Assembly (NCBI RefSeq): GCF_019320115.1
Contig: NC_089591.1
Span: 21,678,502-21,742,501 of the forward strand
From: Miscanthus floridulus
Taxonomy: Eukaryota > Streptophyta > Magnoliopsida > Poales > Poaceae
Length of the DNA: 64,000 nucleotides
Direction: 5' to 3'
Shown: in pieces, positions 1-12,785 of the stretch
Position numbering within the stretch: position 1 is the stretch's first letter
Layout of the letters: each line of letters starts with the position of its first letter
Program-made: the position numbers and the translations under genes
Notes under the pieces: generated by a model
Database searches by the model: none
What the model was told of the DNA's origin: nothing
The model's input: the letters and a program-made list of their open reading frames with translations, nothing else

Positions 1-1405
1 AAACACTTGCTGCATTGGTTACCCAATTCCTTGTCCAGATATTGTTACCCTGAATCCTATGTAGCTCAGGCTCATGTAGTGCTTAGCCCTGCTTTAACAT
101 AGTAGAAGTCAGGTGATTTCCTGTCATCTGCGAGATATAGGAAGATACATATGGCATGGTTGGCTATATTTGCTATCATGGAAAAGAACCAGTCTTAATT
201 TGAAATAAAGACCGGGCGGAGGCTTGCCGGTTTGCAGTGACTCCTGTCTGCGTCGCTTAAGGACTAATTCTTGGAGCCTTTCCTATTCATGTTGAACGCA
301 TGCCTCTCTCTTAGTTGGCCTGGCCCAAAGACCGACCGTGAAGCCGAGTAGCTCAACTCAGGCTGGGAGTCGATAAGTATAAAGTACGCCTCGGAAGGGA
401 GCCGTAGGCGTGAGTCCAAGGGCAGGTGATTTAAAAGTCCTGATCGTCCTGGCAGAAGGGTAATCCCTAAGAGCGCTAGCGCTGATCGAACCCAGTGAAT
501 TTGGTTCCTGAGTTATGCCAAAGGTAACCCACGGCTACCCTTGCTAAGTATGCCAGGGTGAGAGTTAGGAATACCCCCCTCAGCTGAGTTGTAATTCAAT
601 TCGAGTCGCCGTCTCTTCCGATTAGTGAGAACTTGACGGGCTTATCTCCAATGTAGATACACTTAATAACATAATGGTTCGGAAATGATGATATGATGAT
701 GATAGCCTTATGATACCTGCTATGGTTAATATTGTTTGCTCCTAATAAGTGAGTGCTCTAGTATAGGTGCTAATCTAGTGGACAGGTAAATAATGATAAG
801 CTTGATGCTAAGTTTAAATTGGTTACTATAATCATAAGCTCTTTTATGCAACTGTGTCAAGCTAGCTCACCTGAAAAGCCTTGCATGATCCTTGGTGTCT
901 TTTATTTCTAGTTTTGACGGGTAAGTCTAGCTGAGTACCTTCTCGTACTCAGGGTTTATCTCCCACCTGTTGCAGATGACTAGTTCTACTTTGGTTGCTA
1001 CAAGTACTACCTTCTCCCAGCTGGGATGAAGACTAGACCGTTGGGCACGGTCTCTACTAGTTCTCGTATCTGATAATGCTTTTGTGGGACATGACTCAGA
1101 CTTGGCAATGTAATTGAAAACTATGATGTTTGTACCAAACTATGTTGCTTCCGCACACTCAAACTTGGTTTGTAATATTCTATTTCAACTCTGATGGATG
1201 TAATCCGAATGCTACTTGTGAAATGTTGTAACGGATGATGTGTTGTGTTGAATCACTATGATCTTGGTTTGTATGTCGAGAGTTGGTTGAAATCCTTCGT
1301 GATTTTCGGACTACCGGGATTATGGGAGCTTAAGTACTAGGAATTTGATCACTTCGGTGATTGTTTTTGTACTTACGTTCTTATGATTTGGTCGGTTCTG
1401 TTATA
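1..1405 (+). mobile_element. Tekay-like LTR, 3' portion only
   Basis: This stretch matches the last 1.4 kb of the solo LTR at 57441-62208 in the same order: the nearby blocks resembling gtgatttcctgtcacc, the agtaagtctagctgagtac block and the closing ggtcggttctg. It begins outside the window. It ends near 1405, where Athila-type gag coding on the minus strand resumes, so it is a younger insertion into that gag. The terminal dinucleotide is degraded (ttata instead of the expected ...aca). It holds a decayed copy of the last exon-like block of the LTR-embedded module at 976-1036, with an in-frame TAG and a 1-nt deletion. Confidence 0.75.
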
Positions 1406-1608
1406 GTGAAAGTATTGTAAATCTCTAGGAAGTGTTAGAGATGAGCACTCACATCTTCATGTGCCTTTCCACAAAACTGGCTAGCTTGCACCATGTTGAT
1501 GAGAGCAGGCTTGAGCTCAAAAGCATTGTCTCCAATGTTAATCACCGATCCAGTACAGATGTTGACCGTAGTTGGAGTAGAGAATTTACGGAGAGTCTTG
1601 TCAGCCAT
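1406..1608 (-). pseudogene. gag: Athila-like gag, N-terminal fragment
   Basis: Read on the minus strand from an ATG at 1606-1608, the frame gives MADKTLRKFS, then FELKPALINMVQASQFCGKA and HEDVSAHL, followed by HFLEI. This is the start of the capsid-type gag of Athila-lineage Ty3/gypsy elements in grasses (recognised from family knowledge, not searched). A TAA at 1435-1437 replaces what is normally a Gln codon. The frame is cut at about 1405 by the LTR fragment to the left. The protein would package element RNA in virus-like particles. The start is chosen because the MADKTLR opening is typical of the family and lies about 190 bp inside the 5' LTR end. Confidence 0.7.
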
Positions 1609-2806
1609 GGTTTCAAAACTGGTGTTAAGCTATGCCTTGTCTGGTTGTCTTCTGATTCTAAAGCTGAAACTTTCTTGAGTTTAGCTTTAGTCATCCTGAA
1701 TAATGTTACAAGATCTTCAACGTAATTTGTCGGAAGGTCAAAACTAGTCATAAATTACCCTGCATAAGATATGAAAGTAGACAAAATAAGGGTAAACCTG
1801 TTCAAGCAGAGGTAAAATGGTTTTCCTATCACATCTATAAGTAAAAGTTTATCAGTATTCCTTTTGATTGCCTAGCTACCTTCCTCAGGCAATGGCATTA
1901 GAAATGCTTGTTGACACTTGGTTTTAAGCAAGAATATAAATATTAAGGATTCCACAGGTGCATAGATATTATACCATTAGTAGTACTTTACCCAAGAGTA
2001 TTCTAGGTATCATTATTTATATATTACCTCAGGGAAGGACTAGGCAAAGGGAAATTATTGATAACTTATACTTATGATGGATAAACCAACCATTTACTCT
2101 GAGCAGGGGTAAAACAAGAGATAGGATAATATATAAATGACTAATTGATAGTTGATCCATGAAAAATGAACACTTAGAGTACTCCTTATGATTGCAATAG
2201 CAAGACTAAGTAGATACAATAGAGAAACTATTCTTAATTACATGTCAAAGCATGCGTTGATTAGTACAATTATCCTTAATAATCATGGCTAAGTATTAAC
2301 TTCATACCTACACATAGGGGATGTTACTAAGGAAGATCAAGAACAGAGCATGAGTTCCTTCGCAACTAGATCCTACTTGACCTACATTCAGGGAGTGGAC
2401 TACAAAAGACTTAATGAGAATGTCACACTCGTGATCTATCACATGGCTTGGAATATGGGGTGCATCCGCATATAAACAACGTATAAGCACCATGCTTACA
2501 CAATGTCGACCACTCACCCATGTACATTAGAGAGAGCACTATATGAACTTATGCACAAACATAATAATAATCTAGCTATACTAAGCATATAATCAAAGTA
2601 AATGATGAACAAAATGACTAATAACATGAATAATATTAAGAATGATGTCATAGCAAATGTAGCAAACATATAAATATGTAAGATACAAGAGAGGATACAA
2701 AGGCTTTACATTGCCACGCTTTTGACAAGATTAGGAATCCAAGCAGGTGGCTTGCCTCTCCCTAGATCTAACTTATGTAGCTATGCTTAAATATTTGTGG
2801 AGCTAT

Positions 2807-2811
2807 GAAGT
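2807..2811. repeat. target site duplication GAAGT, left copy
   Basis: GAAGT is repeated at 6032-6036 on the other side of the 3.2 kb solo LTR. A 5-bp duplication is the usual footprint of a gypsy integrase. Confidence 0.85.
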
Positions 2812-5800
2812 TGTAACACCCTTAAAATTGCTCCTTTGAAAATAGAATAAAATGATTTATTTATGAATTTTGTGCCCATGAAATATAGGAAAAAGAATAT
2901 TTTTCATTATATTAAAACTCATCATAAGGTAGCAACATGGATGTGCATACATGTTGGTGCATTTGATTTATTTGGTTGAGTGGTTTTGATTAAAATTCAA
3001 AATGGTTTGAATTGATTTTGGAAATAAATTAAAAATGGCTTTGAAGTAAAAGAAAAAAAGAAAATTTGAAAATAAAAGAATTTACAAAGTTGTAAAATTT
3101 ATTTTTGGAAAACTTATCAAAATTTCTCATTTTTTACTTGAGTTTAAAAGTATATTTGAAACTCTATTTGAATTTGATTTGGATCATATTTGCATTTGGA
3201 TTGAAAAAGGAAAATGAGAAAAAGAATTTCTTTACTCGTCTCTCTGTTTTTAGCCCAGCAAGCTGCTTCGGCCTGGCCCAGCTCTTTTTCTCCCCCGCCT
3301 CACTTCCCTCTCTCCTAGAAGCCATGGCCCATCTCTCCCTTTCTCCATTGTGTGGGCCACTTAGCTCCTCAAGACCATAGCCCATCCTCACCTCAGACCG
3401 CTCTGCCTTAGCCCTGGCCCATTGGCGTCGGCCCAGCTAATGCCATAGCGAAGCTACCTCTCCCTCCCACACTCACTAATAGTCTGGGCCCGTAGGTCAG
3501 GCCTTTCTCCTACCTCACATAGCGAGGCCAGACTCCGCCACGCCACTGACGCCGCACCACTCACGTCTTCTCCATGCTATGCGGCCCAAGCCGAATCACG
3601 CCATAAATAGTGGCTATGCCCGCGCCTCTCTCCGACGCTAGTACTACCATCACTTGAGCCACAACAGCCATAAAACCCTAGAAGCGCCGCCGCCACATTG
3701 ATCTCCATCGCCACTACTCTTCTGCCTGCTACGACCATGTTCCCGAGCTACGCGTGAAGGTAAGAAAGCCACCAGGTATCTTGTATGCTTCCCCTCTCAC
3801 TCCTTTATGCATACATGAGCTCGTTGTAGCATCGTCATCACTCCTAAGCTGCTTGGGTGAGCCCTACGCCATCACCCTGCCCTCACGGTCTCTCTCGAAC
3901 CCCACTTCGAGTTTGCCATGTGCCCCTATCTCTCCCTAAGCTTTTGCTTTGGCCAGTGATGCTCGGAATCGGTAAATAACCAACCACACTGGTGACCTCC
4001 TCTATTTTTCCGGTTGGGCACCACTACTTGGGCTCGCCTACTAGCCACTCCTCCCCCTCCCGATCTAATCTCCACTGTCCTAGTCCAGAACCAACGGCTG
4101 ATAGAGCCTATTACCCCTTCGCCATGGCCTTTTGTAGAAAACCCCGTCCATCTTTTCAAGTATAAACCCGCCATCCTTGGTTTCTTTCAAAAGGATCCCT
4201 ACTTTTTCTTTAAATAGTGCCCACAGTCCTTGGCCGGTTTAAAATCTGATTTTTATTTATTTTAAACTCGAAAATCAAGTTCCATCTAATTACAAAATTG
4301 CCACTATCTTCTCCGTTTTAACTCTGATTAGATCCGTTCAACTTACGTTAGGTTCATAATTCCATAATCTACATGTTCATACTACTATTAGATATGATTT
4401 CAACTTTTAAAATTTGAGGTTAAATTTAATCTATTATTTTATTAATGAAAATCTTGTTTAATTCACGTCTCTCATAAGTAGATCTTTTAGTAGCCGTTTC
4501 TTTCAAATTGTAGCTCCTGATTAGAGTGCTTTTTGCGTCTGTGTGTTTGTAGCAAGACATAGATTCGCTTTACAAAATTTTCATCTTTATTTTATGTTTG
4601 GTGTACTGTTCTAATTTCGATCTATTGTTTGCTTGGTGTATGATTGCATGGATGCTTGTGTGGTGCTTTATGATCTTGTCCAGTCAGTGAGCTTTGCGTT
4701 GGTGATATAAAAGAAGTTAGTGATCGAGAAGAAGTTCTTTGGAGGCTATGAATCAATAGAAGAAGGATCTAAGTTTAAGGTAAGTATAGCATGGGATCTT
4801 CTTTGTTGTCTTATACACCTTTAATCATCATATTCATATTGCATGTGTCTACCTTGACTACCACTAAGGATATTCTAGTACTTTATACCTTGTGCCTTGA
4901 TTCCTATGGGTTATTGCATTGGGTAGTATGATGCTATTGCTCAACTAAGGCCATGATCTTGTAACTTGACTAATGGTATATGGAATAAACACTAAAAGAT
5001 GCTTTTTAGCAACATGGAACAAGGGGGCTAGAGCATTAGGCTATTTTATGGTGCTCTAGATTCCTCTCCCTAAGGACTTATCTATAAGTGATCATCCGAG
5101 ACTTATAGTATAGCTATGAGGGCTACATGGCTCTGGCTTTAGCTCAATATGAAGACCTTTCTAGCTTGTTAGAGGTTACCTTTATTGGTGTAAGAATGGC
5201 TTGCCGAATCGGGTATAGGTTATCCTCTACTCTTATGTGTATAGCCGTGATGGAATTGTTCCATTCGATAGGGGGTTTCCTATATCTGTTTGCTGAGTGA
5301 ATCTAATGGCCCTAACTTATTAGACAAACCTTTGAAAGGCTTCATAGTGAACCCAGCCGACCTTCCTTGGTAGTGGGTCAAGAGGCTGATTACCTCGGGC
5401 GAAAGGGTAAATCATGACTCACAGTGAAAGTGTGCAACCTCTATAGAGTGTAAAACTATTATAACAGTCGCGCTCACGGTCACGAGCGACCTTGGAACAT
5501 TTATGGAATAGATGATGAACACTGATGATAAAGATGCTCATTAATGATTATTGTTTATGCTATTCATTATTCTTATTTACCTGATCATGTGTTTATATGG
5601 GCTTGTGCTAAACATGTTGCTACTCCTATGCTAAAATTGTGACAATTAAAAGCTAATTGCAGTTAAACCAATGTCAGCCTATTGAGCCTCATGAACACCA
5701 TGTTATATTTGTTGAGTACGACATGTACTTATGCTTGCTTTACTTTTTAAATCTTTGGAAAAATCCTGGATGGGTACCATATTGCTAGAGTTTGGAGGAA

Positions 5801-6031
5801 TTAGGCTTGTGATCAACCAGTCAGTTGTCCCTATGGAAGTGGAGTCTTCACCTAAAGATCGAAGTTATCTTTCCGTTGTCTATACTCTAAGGTTGTATTC
5901 TTTATACTAATATGATATGTAATAAGCACTGTCTTATGATATTACCCTTATTTGTAGCTATATGTGAGATTTGACTTCCTGGTCTCACATATGGTGTGTA
6001 TCTAGTTTTGTTCTTAAAACCGGGTCCTACA
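2812..6031 (+). mobile_element. 3.2 kb solo LTR (gypsy, TGTAACACCC type)
   Basis: The unit starts TGTAACACCC and ends GGGTCCTACA. It is flanked by a perfect 5-bp target duplication GAAGT (2807-2811 and 6032-6036). The related Athila-like LTR at 14292-15849 has an uninterrupted version of the target. There is no gag, pol, primer site or second LTR inside, so it is a solo LTR left by recombination. It is organised like a gene: an AT-rich upstream part, a C/G-rich block (about 3270-4130) with a consensus splice donor GAAG/GTAAGA at 3760, then an exon-like stretch 4684-4779 bounded by CAG and AAG/GTAAGT. The LTR may have produced spliced leader transcripts. Confidence 0.85.
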
Positions 6032-6538
6032 GAAGTTCTTCTTTTTCTTATGATGATCTCTCTTGATGATGGAGGAGGATTATGCCATGGGGGTAGGGGG
6101 TGATATATATAGGGGGCAACGCCAAATTTGGACCCTTGGATCGACCTTGAGCATCGACATATATTTGATATTTAAAGCGGTTGAGAACCGACGTTCGAAG
6201 GAGAGGCTAACACATTGGCCCCACCGGTCGGCCAGCCTATAGGTGGGGCTAGCTGGCCCCACAAGGCAGTGGCTGAGGACATGTCTTGGTGGTTTGCCTT
6301 CTAGAGTGTTCTAGAGTCTTCCTAAGTCGGTTTCATCAGTGGATAAACATGTTTTGATCTGACGATTAGGTCCTCCTTGACAGTTTTCTAAATAAACCTT
6401 GTTGAAAACATAGATTCACCAAAATCTCATGGAATTTGTTAGTTTAAACCCCTAAACCCACTGTTGGTAATCATATTCATGCATTTATACAAGTTATATT
6501 GATGGTTTTATGATGGGTGTTAACTACCGTAAACAACA

Positions 6539-8212
6539 GGGTATGGTGGTTAATTCCCATTCTTCCATGTGGGTATAGTTGTACACCTCTGTAGAGTATA
6601 ATTGAAATCCTAAAGTCCTTAGGGATGGAACCTTCAATTGTTCTTGCTTCTAGACCCACTGTAGGTGAAATAGTCATTTTGAATATGAGAAGGATTATAA
6701 TGTTGATTAGTCAATTTCTGTCAACTTGATTTACTATTACTAGTCTCATAGATTTATATTCGCTAGATAATTATATAAGAATCATGAGCATGACATCCTT
6801 TAATAAATGCCATGCTTTTTTAGTAAATGTACAAATTCCTAATAAATCCCTTGCATCCACCAAATATTTATGTTGGAATTAAGTCATGTGAGTACGCAAC
6901 GTTCTCACGGTGCTGCCGTCAAGTTGTTTTGTAGGTATTCTTGATTCGGTTTGACCTGTGCCAAGCTTAATTCACCGATGATTAGTAGACCTTAGAATGG
7001 ACGATTCCAAGATGAGCTACACATTAACTCTAATATGTATTCGAGTGAATTAATGGAGAGTCACCATAGAGGGTTGATCATATAAAATTTTGTAATACTA
7101 TTGTCACTATTTCTTACCATAAATTATGTTATTAATTTTATTGGAACTTCAAGTTTAGTAGCATGATGCTCATGTTATGTATTGGTTTGCCATTTGGATG
7201 GTTTTGTGTCACTCAACCGTAAAAAGATCCTAAAGAGGAGATGCAGATGCCATTCTCCTGGGGGGCTCATGTCGGTCGTGATTAGTGCAGTTTGGTAAAG
7301 AGGATGATGCCTATGTTAGTCTGACAGGTATGGGAACATTCCCTCATAGCCGCCTCATGGCAGAAGATGGGTATCAAAGCGATGGTTGACTTTGACAAAC
7401 AATCCTTTTGTCAAGGCCCTATATAACCCGATTACTGTGCCATACCAATCTCTCTAAAATGAAAACTCCTATGCTTCAGTAGAAACCCTATGATTTATAT
7501 TAACCCTTAACTCTTTAGCTAATCTAGCCACTTACCCTCTCATTGCTAAATATTGAAGTTAGTAACTAATGTTTGAGATAAAAAATATCTTTAGAAAGTT
7601 AGAGGTAGGTTAACTTGATAGCGACTAGATCATGGGATGGGATGATAGGAAATCACCTATGTGAGGAACCACAACTCGTAATGTAGTTCGCCCTATGTAA
7701 TAGGCATGTTAGGTTAAAGAGTGTCAAAGGATCTTGATCTTGCTAGTTATCTCTCTATCTTTTGAGCCCTTATCTTCCCAATTGTCGACATGTTTCTAAC
7801 TTTTCTTTGGGCCACTAGGATTTCCTAATCTCCCATAGAACCTAAGAGTATCCTTTATCCTTTATTTTAGCCCAAGAGTTTTTGTAGAAACTCCTTTGTA
7901 TCTTAGCCTTATCTTCCAATCACAACAAGGATAGATGAAAAGTACAAGCATTGTTCACATCAGTGAAAACAAATATCATACCAAGCACACCAGATAGCTT
8001 TGGATAATCAAACCAGATAGCGACAAGTTTAAAACTACCAACACTCCATCTTGATGGATGGGCAACACATGAACCTAGGAAGTTAACCACACTACATAAC
8101 CAGCCAAACAAGTTCAAAAACTACCACAACCATAGTGAAAGTTCAAACAGAAAGGATAACATGTGATGCCACCAATCCTTACAAAGACTAGAAACAGCTG
8201 CAACCAAGTAAA
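6539..8212. other. unresolved old repeat DNA, left part
   Basis: This stretch lies between the right end of the Athila-like 5' LTR and the target duplication of element J. It continues at 13698 once J is removed. It is AT-rich and no long reading frame is supported. The blocks around 6890-7060 and 7190-7390 resemble the 3' half of a long gypsy LTR, but I could not match them to any other copy here. On the minus strand 7920-8212 looks like a 3' untranslated region or LTR. I see no gene in it. Confidence 0.4.
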
Positions 8213-9928
8213 TGTCGACACCGAATTTCGTCCTGTGTCGAGGACACATGCAACAAGCCGGAAGGGTCCGCTCAATGGAGTAGATCTGCTTAGCTTTAGC
8301 GTAGGGGTGGTCAATCCTACGCAATCCTCCTGAGGTGTGCCAGTCAATTTGACCCTACAATTGACAAGGAGAGAAAATTCATCAGTAATTAAGGGTGGAA
8401 CTTGCCGATTTTGCTAGACAGTTCCAAAAGTATGGCTATGAGAGCCAATATGGAAGGAAATTGGATAAATAGCCGATCCCAGTATATTCATGAGAATAAG
8501 TCAGTTAGAGTTCATGGGGTCGTGTGAAGAAGAATCGGTTATCATTCAGAATAAATATCATTTAAGCAAACATTAATCAATGGCAATAAGATATCGATGA
8601 TGATTGGTTTATACTGAGCCAATGATTACAAGTAACCGAACTCCCGTTTATGTAAAGAAACAATTCATCACCGCTCAACCATCTAGTAAAGATAAATCTA
8701 ATGAACATGTTAGATCTCATCTATCACCATGACCAGTGGGGCATGAGGCAGAATCATGCAGGCCATAATACAATAACAAGATCATGAGGCTAACACATCT
8801 TTCAACTTGTCTCTACTTCAACGATCTTGTGATGTGAACTATTCGTGAAAGCATTCGATATAGGCTAAATAGCCAATTCAGGCATAGCACACAGTTAAGG
8901 TCATGCCTTCTCAGGAACGGATCTACCAACTAACAATCCCCACTCCATGGTGCCAATAGTGGGGTGAGAGGCAGAATCCCATAGGCCGTGATGATGGGCC
9001 ATGGAACAGTTCTCGCTAACCAATAGATCTACTCAAGATCAAACATGCCTTAACCACACGCTATGCACGATTAAGATTGATATAAAATAGCCAATAAAAA
9101 CATAACTCATCATTTAAGATGTAGATTAGATCAGTTTAAGATTAGCAAACGATGGGCCAAATAAGATATAAGGCCGATCCGGATCAATCTCAATCGGGCA
9201 GAGTGATATTGCTGTAATTAGATAAATAATGAAAGCAATAAGCAATATCGGTAACTTAATGAATCTACCAAAGACTGCCATTCAAAGGTAGAGCCGATAA
9301 CTTGACCTTGATCTAATTCAAGCAGTGGGTTGTGAGGCAGAATCACATAGGCCATACTTGAATTAGGCAAGAGTCGATAACTAGCTTATACCAGAGCCGT
9401 AGTAGGGGTCAACCGGATCGATGAAGCCATACGAACAGAGGTATAAACCATGACGGTACTTACAACAAGTAGTGGAGGTCGACCGGATCGATGTAGCTGT
9501 ACTCACTGAAGAACTCGCTGAGATCTACTCTACTCCTACTCCTAAGGGGTGGCCGGAGCTAAAAAAAGTAATTGACTTGTATTTGATTGATTCGTTCCTC
9601 TCTACAATAGCCGGGGTTTGGTATCTATACCCGGAGCCTAAAATGGACCCTACTCGAGTACGACTTAATACAATCTTTGGCATAATGAAAACATTCCTAA
9701 TTTAAGATAACTTGGACTCTAATCTTTCCCTTTTTGTAGAGTCCAACATGTTTTTGTCCTGGCGTCGAGCGTAACCTCCGTCGTTATCTGCTAGCGCTGT
9801 CCGAAGAAAGTCGATTCCTAGATTTTTCCATCTAAATCAGCTATTTCTGATCCTCCTAATCCCTTAATGATACGATCCTAGGAGCTTCTGGGTCCCTGTG
9901 ACTCTCCTTCCAAATTTCGGTGTAAACA
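8213..9928 (-). repeat. 3' LTR of element J
   Basis: This is the complete 1716-bp LTR of J, opening TGTCGACACCGAA and closing TTTCGGTGTAAACA, so the ends are inverted repeats of each other. The gccagtcaatttgacc block near its outer end is shared with the LTRs of element H, marking the two as related Tat families. The purine-rich tract next to 9928 primes plus-strand synthesis in this class. Confidence 0.8.
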
Positions 9929-10943
9929 CATGCCCCCCAATTTTAGGACAAAAGAAATTTTGTTCCAAAGTTATCATGTCCATGCTCCCGATAGGCCCAT
10001 AGTCATGGGTAAGGAATCTTGATCTGGGGTCCACTATTCATCGCCAGTCCATATCAACTCATGAGCCCATGCTTCAAAACTTTTTCAGAGCATTATTGCT
10101 TCATGGGCATTTTGGATTCATCCTTCCAAGCCAGCTATAAAAATGGCTATCCGACCTTGGTGAAAGCAAACTCAAAGATTTAGCCATGTTTTACTTCTAT
10201 CTGCCTCCTCGGGTGTCTTTCGATCCCGCTGGATCCTCCATGGTTTATCCTTCTGCTATGTAGATCTTGAGCAGGTTAGGAGAATTCTTGTGCATAGGGT
10301 GATTGTGTCGCTCATTCTAGCGTCCTATCGAGCAAGAGGATCAGTTATTACAGTTAGGAGAATTCTTGTGATATCACCTGAGTCTTCTCTCCATGCTCAC
10401 AAAGCTGTCCTAGTGTTTGCAAGGGCTAAAATGTGTGGACACCTTCCCCTTGTTTACTCCACTAAATGCCCACTGGGAAAGCCACAAGCTTCTTCCCCAC
10501 AGTTTTCTGATTTATCAAAAAATCGGTTGAATTTATGTTTAGGCAGGCGATTTCCTTTCTCCTTGGGCATAATGTAAGCAATTGGCCAACATCAACTCGC
10601 CTCGCAATGAACTTTGGCCTTGTTGGGGCCCGAACTCCCTTCAATCCAAAATAAACTGGATAGGCTGATCTCTGGTAAAATCTCTGAATCTTTTTTAGAT
10701 CTTTTGTAATTTGAGGAAGCAATAAGTCTGAATCTGTTATTTCTTTGTTATCCATCTCTTGAACTTCCAGAGTGTCGTTCCGCTTTCGTTTCTGATTCCA
10801 ACCTCACACCCCTAGCGAAATCTATCTCCTCGCCTTCCTGGGCTATATAAATGGGCCTCAGCAGTTGATCTAAGGATAACTCACTTTGCCTCAAACCTTC
10901 TGCACCCTTAGCATAGTTCCTACTTTTCTGTAGGTTAGAGATC

Positions 10944-11717
10944 ATGGAGAACAGCAAGAGGTTTATAGAGAAGGTCATCATCGGGTCTGCATCATCGTGT
11001 CAATGCCTTCATCATCAGGAGGGTATATCCCATGATGCCTTCCGCTGCCTCGAGGAACAGGGCCGACTCTGTTCGGCCTTCGAGGCCTTCTTTGTCGAAT
11101 GGCTTACCGTCAGCCCCTTGTCATCAGATGAGGCAGATTGATAATGATGATTGGCTTGCCTCCATTGATCAACATGGCCAGAGTCGCGCTGAATGTTTAT
11201 CCCTCACAGAATCAGCCCTGGCCATGGTTTGATGCCGATCACCTCCTGTAGTAGATTCGGTGGAGGATAGGTTGGCCAAGGCCGAGGCCAAAATTGTGGG
11301 TGATATACTTGTCATAACCTCTGCTTTCTTTTCAATTTTGTCTCTAAGACTCTAATCACCTCCCCTTTTGAATCTTTTAGATTTATCTGTCCAACTAGAG
11401 AGCCTTCGATTAGTTGTGGATCATGCGGCAGGATTTGTCAATGCCAGGGGCACCGTTCCGGTGGTTTGTTTGCATGACATCCCGAATCATGTTAGGGAGG
11501 TTGCTCTCCATGGCGTTCATCATGGCGCTACCATGGCATTGGCTGCCACCCAAGCCTGTTTGGGCCAAAATCTTTAGCTTCTTCCCCATGGTTTTCCAGA
11601 CGCAGCATACCCTAGGGAGCAGGAGCACTTGGTTGAGGATTTCATGAGTGCCGCTAATTCTGTAGCTTTTAATACCTTGGCCAATGACATAGTAGGCAAG
11701 GTTTTCCTCGTCCCATA
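10944..11717 (+). pseudogene. antisense ORF of a Tat element (Transposase_28-like)
   Basis: This lies on the plus strand, opposite to the element, in the 3' part of J, where Tat/Retand elements are known to carry an antisense ORF. A first coding part starts at ATG 10944 (MENSKRFIEKV). A coiled-coil-like part around 11255-11300 (VEDRLAKAEAKIV) is followed by a likely intron, from GTGGGTGAT at about 11300 to TTTTAG at about 11380. The second part reads LRLVVDHAAGFVNARGTVPV, then DIPNHVREVALHGVHHGATM, and ends near 11717. These resemble the plant 'putative gypsy type transposon' family (my recollection, not searched). Stops and a frame change make it a relic. Its function is not established. Confidence 0.55.
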
Positions 11718-12593
11718 GTTTGTAATAGGTGAGATTTAGTAGATAATTTTCCTGTCTTGGCACCATGCACATTACTTTTGTTTATGTTTGCTTTTCCCCT
11801 ATGGATGATACGCATTGTACCGGCTTTTACTCTTCTGAATCTATTTTCGCACCAGTAGTGATACCTTTCTGGTATCGGCCATTAGAGTTGTCAATCGAGC
11901 GAATTGGTCATTGAGTATTAATCCAAACGTTAGGGTAATATTCCTTCAAATATTCCCTATTGATCTACTGAATCCTTCTCCTCCTCCTAGCATCTCCAAA
12001 ATGTACCAGGCATGCAATGCCTAAGCCGATAAGGTTTCCCCTGATTAGGCGACCATACCGGTTGTCTCGCTTTTCGATCAGTCATAAGTGTGTCTTTGAG
12101 AGCATTTCTAGATCAGCTAGAGAAGTCAATAGCCTGTGGGAGCTGATGTCATTTGACTAGAAATATCGAGAGCGACCCATGGTGCCCCAGACTCAAGATT
12201 TGCATGTCATCATGGATCTTGTGTAGAACCGATCATATTCTCCTGTTGTTTACTCATGCTTCCTTCTTTCGGCTAAAGAGCCGATTTGATATAGCCGATC
12301 TAGGCCCTTGGTTTAACCAAGTCTGAAAACACGGACTTTATTAAGAGAACCCTTAGATTTCCTGCCTTCCAGTTGCTCAGTGCTGTATTTCCATTGGCAT
12401 TAGTGAAGTGGCGCTTTGCCTCCTATTAATTGCGGATTGCCTTTTGCGCATCCGGAGGCGTCTGTCCCTTCGCTTCATGTCTTCAAATACCAGCCAATGT
12501 CTTTCACCTCGAAACACATTTCCATCCTGCAACTATTCCTTTGCTCTCCCCCACATGCCAAAACTGTGTAGTAGTTAGATCCAATCATTCTTC

Positions 12594-12785
12594 ATGGCTG
12601 GCGAAGATAACCGAGGCAAGCGCGCGGCAGGAGGAAACCCCAAAAGAGAATATGCCGATGAATCAGCGCCTCCGGCGCATGAGGTGAGATTGACATTTCT
12701 TGTTCATGATGATGAATAGTTCTGATCCACCTATGGGTTTGTTGTGAATGACAGTCTCCGTCCTCTTCCTAGGATTCTTCTGATT
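12594..12785 (+). pseudogene. 5' exons of a second antisense gene, cut by LTR
   Basis: An ATG at 12594 opens 30 codons beginning MAGEDNRGKRAAGG and ending PPAHE, directly followed by a consensus donor GAG/GTGAGA at 12684. A pyrimidine-rich acceptor tcttcctAG at 12771-12772 leads into a second exon (DSSDSN). That exon runs into the truncated J LTR at 12786, where the natural gene is lost. The upstream 250 bp is pyrimidine-rich, as in a plant 5' leader. The N-terminus is charged and low in hydrophobic residues. It probably belongs to the same antisense transcription unit as the frame at 10944-11717, but the order is wrong for a single gene unless the interior was rearranged. The product is unknown. 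Confidence 0.45.

Larger units (their letters stand above)
1799..6538 (-). mobile_element. Athila-like 5' LTR split by a solo LTR
   Basis: Once the insertion at 2812-6031 and one copy of its duplication are removed, about 1.5 kb remain that align end to end with the LTR at 14292-15849. Shared blocks include the stretch around gaaggatcaagaacagagcatga and the closing gggtgttaactacc. The minus orientation is set by the gag start at 1608 just downstream. The right end is taken at 6538 (acaaca against atcaaca in the other copy) and the left end at TG 1799, by alignment only. No clear primer-binding site was found just inside the left end. The other LTR of this element is outside the window. Confidence 0.6.

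Noticed and set aside
6539..8212. A host gene 3' untranslated region
   Set aside because: Short conserved-looking strings on the minus strand were not supported by any upstream coding frame.
11410..11772. Minus-strand frame of 120 codons in J
   Set aside because: It is opposite to the plus-strand frame with the DIPNHVREVALHGVHHGATM-type motif, which has family resemblance.
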